From IMCC2047 sp041395865 (GTDB taxonomy: Bacteria; Pseudomonadota; Gammaproteobacteria; Pseudomonadales; IMCC2047), in assembly GCA_041395865.1 (NCBI GenBank), contig JAWKZQ010000004.1, positions 62,001 to 126,000 of the forward strand: DNA of 64,000 nucleotides. Reading direction: 5' to 3'. The translations under genes and the position numbers were made by a program. The notes under the pieces were generated by a model. The model was not told the origin of the DNA and did no database searches. It saw nothing but the letters and a program-made list of their open reading frames with translations. This document shows, piece by piece, positions 9,974 through 17,104 of this stretch (its first letter is position 1; every line of letters begins with the position of its first letter).

Positions 9974-10009
9974 AAAAAAACGGCTAAGGATAGACATCCT
10001 TAGCCGTTT
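9974..10009 (-). terminator. Intrinsic terminator after sdhB
   Basis: A perfect 14-bp stem (AAACGGCTAAGGAT at 9978-9991 with its complement at 9996-10009), a four-base loop and, read on the minus strand, a run of seven T. It ends the sdhCDAB transcript and isolates it from the suc operon. Confidence 0.93.
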
Positions 10010-10030
10010 TAAATTGCGCCAGCCTAACGT

Positions 10031-10735
10031 CTAGGTCGCGCGACGAATCAGCATTTCGCGGATATGACCGATAGCGCGTGTTGGATTCAAGCCCTTAGGA
10101 CAAACACTCACACAGTTCATAATGCCACGGCAGCGGAATACGCTGAACGGGTCGTCCAGGTTCGCCAGACGATCATCCGTTGCCGTATCACGGCTGTCCG
10201 CCAGGAAGCGGTAAGCCTGCAACAGGCCCGCCGGGCCGATGAAACGGTCCGGGTTCCACCAGAAAGAAGGACAGGATGTGGAGCAGCAAGCACAAAGAAT
10301 ACACTCGTACAGGCCATCCAGCTTCTCGCGCTCTTCAGGTGACTGGCGACGCTCAATCGCAGGCGCCGGTTCGTTGTTGATCAGGAATGGCTTAACCTTC
10401 TCGTACTGCTTGTAGAAGATCGACATATCCACCACAAGATCACGAATCACAGGCAGACCCGGCAATGGGCGCAAAACCAGTTTGTTATTTTTAACCGTTT
10501 CCGACAACGCGGTAATACAGGCCAGGCCGTTTTTACCGTTCATGTTCATGCCATCGGAGCCACAAACACCTTCACGGCAGGAACGGCGGTAAGCCAGGGA
10601 TGGGTCCTGAGCCTTCAGCAGTTCCAACACATCCAGGACCATCAGGTCCTTGCCACCGGTGTCGACCTGCACGTCCTGCATGTACGGCGCTTTGTCGGTA
10701 TCAGGGTTATAGCGATAAAGACTAACAGTAAGCAT
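10031..10735 (-). CDS. sdhB: Succinate dehydrogenase iron-sulfur subunit
   Basis: Carries electrons from SdhA flavin to the quinone site through three Fe-S clusters at the inner membrane. The 234 residues show the [2Fe-2S] ligands (CREGVCGSDGMNMNGKNGLA plus Cys) and the [4Fe-4S] and [3Fe-4S] ligands in CILCACCSTSCPSFWW and CRGIMNCVSVCPKGLNP. It is last in sdhCDAB, 14 bases after sdhA. Confidence 0.97.
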   Translation of the reverse strand: MLTVSLYRYNPDTDKAPYMQDVQVDTGGKDLMVLDVLELLKAQDPSLAYRRSCREGVCGSDGMNMNGKNGLACITALSETVKNNKLVLRPLPGLPVIRDLVVDMSIFYKQYEKVKPFLINNEPAPAIERRQSPEEREKLDGLYECILCACCSTSCPSFWWNPDRFIGPAGLLQAYRFLADSRDTATDDRLANLDDPFSVFRCRGIMNCVSVCPKGLNPTRAIGHIREMLIRRAT

Positions 10736-10749
10736 AGTGTGTCTTCCGA

Positions 10750-12522
10750 TTAATAAGTACGTACTTTAGGCTGGAATGTATCAACAGTCTTCGGCGAGAA
10801 GTTAACATCGCGCTTGGATACACGTTTTTCGCCCGGCGTGTAGAAGGAGTGGCACAACCAGTTTTCGTCATCGCGATCCTGGAAGTCTTCACGAGCGTGC
10901 GCACCGCGGCTTTCTTTACGTTCCTCAGCCGTGATAGCGGTTGCTTCAGCCACCTCAAACAGGTTCTGCAGCTCCAGTGCTTCAATACGGTTGGTATTGT
11001 AAGCGTCGCTCTTATCAACCAGCTCAATATTGGCCATACGATCACGCAGGTCAGCCAGTTTCTTGATACCTTCCTGCATGTAATCGCCGCGACGGAATAC
11101 ACCGAAGTGATTCTGCATAATGCTCTGCAGCTCAGTACGCAGCTCAGCGGCACTTTCACCGCCTGTGCTGGTATTCAGCGTGTTCAGGCGCGCCATGGAA
11201 GCTTCGTGGTCAGACTCACTCGCATCGCGGTAATCAACGCCTTCACGCAGCTGTTTTTCGATAAACAGGCCGGAAGCGCGACCGAATACCACCAGGTCAA
11301 GCAATGAGTTACCGCCCAGACGGTTAGCACCGTGTACAGACACACAGGCCACCTCACCGCAGGCAAACAAACCAGGAATGATTTGATCGTTGCCATTGGC
11401 ATCCTGGGTAATCGCCTGGCCGTTAATATTCGTGGCAATACCGCCCATCATATAGTGACAGGTTGGTACAACGGGAACCGGTGCAGTAACAGGGTCAACG
11501 TGTGCAAAGGTACGTGACAGCTCACAAATACCTGGCAGACGGCTTTCCAGCACCTCTTCACCCAGGTGGTCCAGTTTCAGGTGTACGTGGTCGCCGTTAG
11601 GTCCGCAACCGCGGCCTTCCAGGATTTCACGAACCATGGAGCGCGCTACTACGTCGCGACCCGCAAGGTCTTTTGCGTTAGGCGCGTAACGCTCCATGAA
11701 GCGCTCACCGTCTTTGTTGATCAGGTAACCACCCTCACCACGACAACCTTCGGTTACCAGTACGCCGGCACCGTGGATACCGGTTGGGTGGAACTGCCAC
11801 ATTTCGATGTCCTGAACACCGATACCTGCACGCAGTGCCATGCCCACACCGTCACCCGTATTGATGTGTGCGTTGGTGGTGGAAGCGAACATACGACCCG
11901 CACCGCCCGTGGCAAACACAGTCGCTTTTGCTTTTACGTAAACGGTTTCACCGGTTTCCATGCAGATGGCGTTAACACCGACAACCACACCGTCCTGGTT
12001 CTTAACGATGTCGACAGCAAACCATTCATTCAGGAATACCGCTTCGTTTTTCAGGTTACCCTGGTACAGGGCATGCAACAGCGCGTGGCCGGTACGGTCA
12101 GCCGCTGCACAGGTACGTGCAGCCTGGCCACCTTCGCCGAAGTTTTTGGATTGACCACCGAATGGGCGCTGGTAAATACGGCCCTCTTCAGTACGTGAAA
12201 ACGGCAGCCCCATATGCTCAAGTTCAAAAACGGCTTGAGGGCCTACGCTACACATATATTCAATGGCGTCCTGGTCACCGATGTAGTCGGCACCCTTAAC
12301 GGTGTCGTACATGTGCCAGCGCCAATCGTCGTTTGGATCCGCACTCGCGATCGCACAGGTAATACCGCCCTGCGCAGATACCGTGTGAGAACGGGTTGGG
12401 AAAACTTTTGTAATAACAGCTGTTTTATAACCCGACTGAGCCAGCTGCAGAGCGGCGCGCATACCAGCACCACCGCCACCGATGATCACGGCATCGTAAT
12501 TCAGCGTTCTGATATTCGCCAT
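10750..12522 (-). CDS. sdhA: Succinate dehydrogenase flavoprotein subunit
   Basis: Catalytic subunit oxidising succinate to fumarate. The 590 residues have the FAD-binding AVIIGGGGAGMRAALQLA, the covalent-flavin His46 in PTRSHTVSAQGGI, and the active-site region GCRGEGGYLINKDGERFM. The C-terminal domain ends with the usual KRDVNFSPKTVDTFQPKVR. Its start overlaps the sdhD stop by one base. Confidence 0.97.
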   Translation of the reverse strand: MANIRTLNYDAVIIGGGGAGMRAALQLAQSGYKTAVITKVFPTRSHTVSAQGGITCAIASADPNDDWRWHMYDTVKGADYIGDQDAIEYMCSVGPQAVFELEHMGLPFSRTEEGRIYQRPFGGQSKNFGEGGQAARTCAAADRTGHALLHALYQGNLKNEAVFLNEWFAVDIVKNQDGVVVGVNAICMETGETVYVKAKATVFATGGAGRMFASTTNAHINTGDGVGMALRAGIGVQDIEMWQFHPTGIHGAGVLVTEGCRGEGGYLINKDGERFMERYAPNAKDLAGRDVVARSMVREILEGRGCGPNGDHVHLKLDHLGEEVLESRLPGICELSRTFAHVDPVTAPVPVVPTCHYMMGGIATNINGQAITQDANGNDQIIPGLFACGEVACVSVHGANRLGGNSLLDLVVFGRASGLFIEKQLREGVDYRDASESDHEASMARLNTLNTSTGGESAAELRTELQSIMQNHFGVFRRGDYMQEGIKKLADLRDRMANIELVDKSDAYNTNRIEALELQNLFEVAEATAITAEERKESRGAHAREDFQDRDDENWLCHSFYTPGEKRVSKRDVNFSPKTVDTFQPKVRTY

Positions 12523-12893
12523 TATTTAACACCCCACAAAATATCAATACCCCAGATAAAGTAAACAAACAGCACAATCGCGCACGCGCACAGGAACAGG
12601 AAGCGTACTTTAGTGGCGGCTTTACCGAAGGACATCGGCGTCAGGTAGTCTGTCGCAATTGTCCAGATACCGATCCAGGCGTGGGCAATCAGGGACAGCA
12701 GTGAAAGCAGGCTGAAGATGCGCATTGCAGTGCAGGAGAACAATGCTGTCCACTGCTCGTAGCTGGCATCCGGTGTGCTGGCTACCCAGAACAGCAGGAA
12801 AATGGTGTAAGCGCCGAGAATGACCGCACTGACGCGCTGAACGACCCAATCAGACAGGCCGCTACGACCGAAACTAGTGACTTGAGTTACCAT
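12522..12893 (-). CDS. sdhD: Succinate dehydrogenase membrane anchor subunit
   Basis: Hydrophobic 123-residue anchor with three transmembrane segments. It contributes to the heme b and ubiquinone site; the conserved HAWIGIWTIATDYL motif near residues 67-80 carries the heme/quinone-associated residues. The start overlaps the end of sdhC by seven bases and its stop overlaps the sdhA start, so the operon is tightly coupled. Confidence 0.94.
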   Translation of the reverse strand: MVTQVTSFGRSGLSDWVVQRVSAVILGAYTIFLLFWVASTPDASYEQWTALFSCTAMRIFSLLSLLSLIAHAWIGIWTIATDYLTPMSFGKAATKVRFLFLCACAIVLFVYFIWGIDILWGVK

Positions 12894-13261
12894 ATGCTAA
12901 CTCCCAACAAGATAATAAGAATTGCGGAAATACCCAGCACCAGGCGAGCACCTGTACGTGCGCCCTGCAGGGTCTCGCCCACGCCCATGTCCATCAGCAG
13001 GTGCTTACAGCCAGCTACCAAGTGATAAACCAATGCTGACAATACACCCCATAGAATCAGCTTGACGAAAGCGCCATCCAGAAAATCCTGAACCGCAACA
13101 AACCCCTCTTCAGACGCAAGCGTTTTATCCAGCACATACATCAACAACGCAATACCAGCGAAAACGATAATGCCGGAAATACGGTGCAGGATGGAAGCAA
13201 TGGCAGGGAGCGGTTGTTTAATCGTAAAAAGATCCAAGTTGACCGGTCTTTTATTGTTCAC
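12887..13261 (-). CDS. sdhC: Succinate dehydrogenase cytochrome b556 subunit
   Basis: Membrane anchor with heme b, 124 residues and three transmembrane helices. The N-terminus NNKRPVNLDLFTIKQPLPA and the motif SILHRISG are diagnostic. The later His in LVYHLVAGCKHLLMDMG is the expected heme ligand. The open frame extends to 13345, but a GTG at 13261 is chosen because AGGG lies eight bases upstream and the protein then begins like other SdhC proteins. It is the first gene of sdhCDAB. Confidence 0.93.
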   Translation of the reverse strand: MNNKRPVNLDLFTIKQPLPAIASILHRISGIIVFAGIALLMYVLDKTLASEEGFVAVQDFLDGAFVKLILWGVLSALVYHLVAGCKHLLMDMGVGETLQGARTGARLVLGISAILIILLGVSIW

Positions 13262-13343
13262 CTTAATTACCCTAAGTAAATTAACGGAAGCAGGCTGCCC
13301 CAAGAAGCATTTGTAGTTATTGTCCGGCAGCCATGGCGGGGGC

Positions 13344-13349
13344 ACTATA
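13344..13349 (-). promoter_or_regulatory. Possible -10 element for sdhCDAB
   Basis: TATAGT on the minus strand, about 75 bases before the sdhC GTG. No good -35 hexamer is visible at the right distance, so activation by a regulator or a different promoter is possible. Confidence 0.3.
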
Positions 13350-13508
13350 CCCCACCCCCTATATAAACCCGAATTATTTATGCCTATAAAGATTATTCAT
13401 CGGATTTATGGCGAGAGCGCATGCCCACAAGCGGCTTATAATACTATCCCGCACCCCTGAGATAAACTGAAAATTAGCTGACCCAGGTCATGATCTTAAT
13501 CAGGATAA

Positions 13509-13536
13509 TTGACAAATTTTTTTTCGCTTATATAGT
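13509..13536 (+). promoter_or_regulatory. Sigma-70 promoter of gltA
   Basis: TTGACA at 13509-13514 and TATAGT at 13531-13536 with a 16-base, T-rich spacer. Transcription should start near 13543, leaving a leader of about 110 bases before gltA. The remainder of the 390-base sdhC-gltA gap shows another TATAAT at 13437-13442 without a matching -35. Confidence 0.82.
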
Positions 13537-13652
13537 GGGCGTCCTCCGCGTAAAAGAAGCGAATAAAACAGCTCTTCGCAACGTCGGCAAAACATGCTGA
13601 TCGCCGACCCGCTTCAAGCTGAACAACTTTGATTTCTAAAGAGAGACACCCT

Positions 13653-14927
13653 ATGAGTGATAAGAAAGCGTATCTGAGCATCGATGGCCTGGATCAAAAA
13701 ATTGAACTCAGCATCAAATCAGGCACTATCGGCCCGGATGTTATCGACGTAAGCCCATTGAGTGCCAACGGATACTTCACCTACGATCCAGGCTTTGTGT
13801 CCACAGCAGCCTGCGAGTCCGGTATCACTTACATCGATGGCGGCAAAGGCGTACTGCTGCACCGCGGCTACCCCATCGAGCAACTGGCTGAAAAATCTGA
13901 TTACCTGGAACTGTGCTACCTGCTTTACTTCGGCAAACTGCCAACTGCAGAAGAAAAAGCTGAGTATGTAAAAACCATCCAGCGTCACACAATGGTACAC
14001 GAACAGGTCGGCCACTTCTTCAACGGTTTCCGTCGCGATGCTCACCCAATGGCTATAATGTGTGGCGTTGTCGGTGCACTGGCCTCTTTCTACCATGAAA
14101 GAACTGACCTGACCTGCCCGGAAGATCGTGCGACAACAGCCGCACGCCTGGTTGCTAAAATCCCAACACTGGCGGCCATGAGCTATAAGTACTCCATCGG
14201 TCAGCCCTTCGTGCACCCGCACAACGACCTGGACTATGCCAGCAACTTCCTGAACATGATGTTCAGCACACCTTGTGAAGATTACAAGGTTAACCCCGTA
14301 TTCGCTCGCGCCATGGATCGCATTTTCATGCTGCACGCGGACCACGAACAAAACGCTTCCACATCGACAGTACGCCTGGCTGGCTCCTCGGGCGCCAACC
14401 CATACGCCTGTATCGCTGCCGGTATCACGGCACTGTGGGGCCCAGCGCACGGCGGCGCCAACGAAGCCTGCCTGAATATGCTGGAAGAAATCGGCGATGA
14501 ATCTCGCGTTGAAGAGTGCATTGCTCGCGCGAAAGACAAAAACGATCCATTCCGCCTGATGGGCTTCGGTCACCGCGTTTACAAAAACCGCGACCCTCGC
14601 GCCACTGTGATGCAGAAAACCTGTGATGAAGTACTGGCAGAACTGGGCCGCACCGACGACCCGCTGTTCAAGGTTGCCCGCAAGCTGGAAAAAGCGGCAC
14701 TGGAAGACGAGTACTTCATCGAGAAGAAACTGTACCCCAACGTGGACTTCTACTCCGGTATCGTACTGCGTGCTCTGGGCATTCCAACCAGCATGTTCAC
14801 CGTTATCTTCGCGGTATCACGCACCATCGGCTGGATCAGCCACTGGAACGAGATGGTCAGCGAACCACACCGTATCGGTCGCCCTCGCCAGCTGTACACC
14901 GGCTCGCCAGAACGCGACCTGCCATAA
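13653..14927 (+). CDS. gltA: Citrate synthase (type II)
   Basis: Condenses oxaloacetate and acetyl-CoA to citrate. The 424 residues include the catalytic His region MLHADHEQNASTST and GFGHRVYKNRDPRA, and the C-terminal RPRQLYTGSPERDLP; the length fits the hexameric, NADH-sensitive gram-negative type. The ATG at 13653 has AGAGAGA just upstream and is preferred over an in-frame alternative 24 bases earlier. It is divergent from sdh. Confidence 0.97.
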   Translation: MSDKKAYLSIDGLDQKIELSIKSGTIGPDVIDVSPLSANGYFTYDPGFVSTAACESGITYIDGGKGVLLHRGYPIEQLAEKSDYLELCYLLYFGKLPTAEEKAEYVKTIQRHTMVHEQVGHFFNGFRRDAHPMAIMCGVVGALASFYHERTDLTCPEDRATTAARLVAKIPTLAAMSYKYSIGQPFVHPHNDLDYASNFLNMMFSTPCEDYKVNPVFARAMDRIFMLHADHEQNASTSTVRLAGSSGANPYACIAAGITALWGPAHGGANEACLNMLEEIGDESRVEECIARAKDKNDPFRLMGFGHRVYKNRDPRATVMQKTCDEVLAELGRTDDPLFKVARKLEKAALEDEYFIEKKLYPNVDFYSGIVLRALGIPTSMFTVIFAVSRTIGWISHWNEMVSEPHRIGRPRQLYTGSPERDLP

Positions 14928-14948
14928 AGCAAACCGCTTTACGGTGTC

Positions 14949-14978
14949 AAAAAAGGCCAGCATCTGCTGGCCTTTTTT
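14949..14978 (+). terminator. Intrinsic terminator after gltA
   Basis: AAAAGGCCAGCA and its complement around a two-base loop, followed by six T. Confidence 0.92.
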
Positions 14979-15108
14979 ATGCCTGATTAAATGTGCCCTT
15001 CCTCTACAGCTGGCAAAGACCGGTCTGGATTTGTAAAATTAAGCGTTAACAATGCCTTACGTCACAAACGCCATCAACCGGCACAGCCTACCGGTAGGGA
15101 GCAAAGCG

Positions 15109-15399
15109 ATGAACAAGAGCGATTACGAGAAAAGGATTAAGACCCAGCTGGATGAAGTAAAAACCGAGATTGATAAACTTAAGGTCAAAGCGGAAAAGGC
15201 CGGAGCGGAACTCCAGGCAGAATACGAAAAGCGCCTCGAGACACTGAAAATAAAACAGGAAGAAACCAAGGAGAAGCTGGCCGAACTGCAACACAGAAGC
15301 AGCGACGCCTGGGAGGACCTCAAAGTCGGAATCGATATGGCTTGGGAAGACCTGAAGGAAGCCGTTAAATCAGCCAACGAGCGTTTTAAATCCCACTAG
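15109..15399 (+). CDS. Small charged coiled-coil protein
   Basis: A 96-residue protein, almost entirely Lys/Glu/Gln/Leu-rich helix with heptad character (about residues 5-70), then an amphipathic tail containing two similar segments, AWEDLKVGIDM and AWEDLKEAVKS. This pattern resembles small stress-associated coiled-coil proteins (Sll1863-like). No signal peptide or membrane segment is present. The ATG at 15109 is preferred to the upstream start because GGGAG lies eight bases before it. It stands alone between gltA and glnT, with terminators on both sides. Confidence 0.8.
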   Translation: MNKSDYEKRIKTQLDEVKTEIDKLKVKAEKAGAELQAEYEKRLETLKIKQEETKEKLAELQHRSSDAWEDLKVGIDMAWEDLKEAVKSANERFKSH

Positions 15400-15401
15400 A
15401 C

Positions 15402-15430
15402 AAAAAAGGCCAGCAAATACTGGCCTTTTC
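15402..15430. terminator. Bidirectional terminator
   Basis: AAAAGGCCAG at 15404-15413 pairs with CTGGCCTTTT at 15420-15429 around a six-base loop. A and T runs on the two sides serve both the coiled-coil gene and the convergent glnT. Confidence 0.9.
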
Positions 15431-15450
15431 TTGTTCAACACACAGAACCG

Positions 15451-16794
15451 TTAGAAAAACTCGACGTAACGCTCCAGCTCCCACTCGGAAACCTGCTTCA
15501 TATACTCCACCCATTCCATCCGTTTAATCCTGATGAACTCATCAATAACCGGCCCCATCTGCTCACGAAACAGCGTATCCGCCTCCAGCTCATTGACCGC
15601 ATCGTTAAGGTTCTGAGGCAGGGTTTTCACACCGATCTCCTCCAGCTCCTCAGGCGTTTGGCCATAATGGTTAATGTTGTGAGGCTCACCGGGATCCAGG
15701 TTACGTTCGACACCGTCCATACCCGCAACAATGAGCGCAGCCGTCATCAGGTAAGGATTACAGGCTCCGTCTGGCAGGCGGTACTCAATACGCCCGTAAG
15801 GCACGCGCACCATCGACGAGCGATTGTTATCGCCCCAGGAGATATAAGCAGGCGCCCAGGTTGCCCCCGAAAGAGAACTGCCGACGGTTAAACGCTTATA
15901 GGAGTTGATGCAAGGGGCAGACAATGCACAAAGCGCTGGCGCATGGGCGAGAATGCCGGCCATGAACTGCTTAGCCAGTTTTGACAGCCCCATACCCAGC
16001 GGATCGTTATCGTCCTGGAAAAGATTTTCCTTTCCGTCAGTCATTGAGCAATGGTAGTGCATGCCCGCCCCGGCTTTGTCTGCAAAGGGCTTGGGCATAA
16101 AGGAACCGATCATGCCATGGGCATTGGCAATTTCGGAGACAGCCATGCGCACCAGGATAAAGCTGTCAGCGGAATCAAGCGCGTCACTGTAGGTGTAATT
16201 AATTTCAAACTCCCCGTTACCATCCTCATGGTCGATTTGGTACACATCCAGGCCGGCATCGCACAGGGATTCAGTGAGCTCTTCCAGGAAGCCTCGCTGG
16301 CGCGATAGGCCTTTGTAATCGTAGCAGGGTTTATCAAGACGGTCGCTGGGATCCGCAGGCACGATTTTGCCATTTTCATCGCGACCCAACACAAAGAATT
16401 CGGGCTCCAGACCGGTATTCAGCGTCCAGCCCTTCTCTTCCAGGCGCTCGGTCTGTTTCATCAGGACGGCCCGGGAGTCATATTCATAACGCTCACCGTT
16501 GACATGCCCAACACAGACAATCCGGGCATATCCGGGCTGCCAGGGCAGCAACGTCAGCGTGCTCAGGTCTCCCCGAGCCATAAAATCCGGGTCGTGAGGC
16601 TCCATACCCAGCCCCCAGGTTGCAAACCCGGCAAAGCCGGCACCCCCTTGTACGATATCTTCCAAGCATTTAACCGGTACCATTTTGGTTTTGGGTACGC
16701 CATGGATATCGACAAACTGTGCCAGCAGGTACTTAATATTGTTCTGGCTTAAAAATTGTTTCGCTTCCTCCAAACCCGTCTTTTCATAAGACAT
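15451..16794 (-). CDS. glnT: Glutamine synthetase family protein, GlnT-like (type III ligase)
   Basis: ATP-dependent ligase of the glutamine synthetase superfamily, 447 residues. It shows the beta-grasp N-terminus (KYLLAQFVDIHGVPKTKMVP), the metal-binding EPEFFVLGR and NGEFEINYTYSDALDSAD, GMHYHCSMTDG, and NSYKRLTVGSSLSGATWAP. It lacks the Tyr-adenylylation context and length of GlnA type I. Relatives are called GlnT or glutamate-methylamine ligase, so the amine substrate (ammonia or methylamine) is not settled. The ATG at 16794 has a strong CAGGAGA five bases upstream. The only upstream signals are the promoter and leader stem-loop described next. Confidence 0.87.
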   Translation of the reverse strand: MSYEKTGLEEAKQFLSQNNIKYLLAQFVDIHGVPKTKMVPVKCLEDIVQGGAGFAGFATWGLGMEPHDPDFMARGDLSTLTLLPWQPGYARIVCVGHVNGERYEYDSRAVLMKQTERLEEKGWTLNTGLEPEFFVLGRDENGKIVPADPSDRLDKPCYDYKGLSRQRGFLEELTESLCDAGLDVYQIDHEDGNGEFEINYTYSDALDSADSFILVRMAVSEIANAHGMIGSFMPKPFADKAGAGMHYHCSMTDGKENLFQDDNDPLGMGLSKLAKQFMAGILAHAPALCALSAPCINSYKRLTVGSSLSGATWAPAYISWGDNNRSSMVRVPYGRIEYRLPDGACNPYLMTAALIVAGMDGVERNLDPGEPHNINHYGQTPEELEEIGVKTLPQNLNDAVNELEADTLFREQMGPVIDEFIRIKRMEWVEYMKQVSEWELERYVEFF

Positions 16795-16827
16795 AAAATC
16801 TCCTGTGATTTTGATTTTCCGATAGTT

Positions 16828-16866
16828 AAAAAAAACCGAGAAAGACATACTGTCTTTCTCGGTTTT
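16828..16866 (-). promoter_or_regulatory. Terminator-like stem-loop in the glnT leader
   Basis: A perfect 16-bp inverted repeat (16832-16847 with 16851-16866, three-base loop). On the minus strand it is followed directly by eight T, so it has the form of an intrinsic terminator, about 35 bases before the glnT start and near the probable transcription start. It could be an attenuator, a 5'-end stabilising hairpin, or an operator. Confidence 0.7.
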
Positions 16867-16872
16867 GGCCGC

Positions 16873-16878
16873 ATTATA
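16873..16878 (-). promoter_or_regulatory. -10 element of glnT
   Basis: TATAAT on the minus strand, placing the start of transcription near 16866 at the outer edge of the leader stem-loop. No convincing -35 and no sigma-54 (GG/GC) element is visible in the AT-rich 180 bases upstream. Confidence 0.5.
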
Positions 16879-17056
16879 CACGAATAATCAAAAAATAACA
16901 CCCAACTAGAAAAACAGCTTTTCAATCACTCAGAAAAACCCACAAAACACGCTTTTAAATTTAAAAATATATCCAAAAATCCCACACAAAAAGACAGCCT
17001 TAAAATCCCCAGTTAAGCCCTTAGAAACAAGCACTTCCGAAGGTTTTAAACATCAC

Positions 17057-17084
17057 AAAAAAACCGGCATTAGCCGGCTTTTTT
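17057..17084 (-). terminator. Intrinsic terminator after the M16C peptidase
   Basis: GCCGGC, four-base loop, GCCGGT, followed by seven T on the minus strand. Confidence 0.85.
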
Positions 17085-17104
17085 GTCTGCGTTAGAAAAG
17101 GAGC

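Noticed and set aside
13719..14573. 284-codon open frame antisense to gltA
   Set aside because: Shadow of a conserved citrate synthase gene; no ribosome binding site and no recognisable domain.
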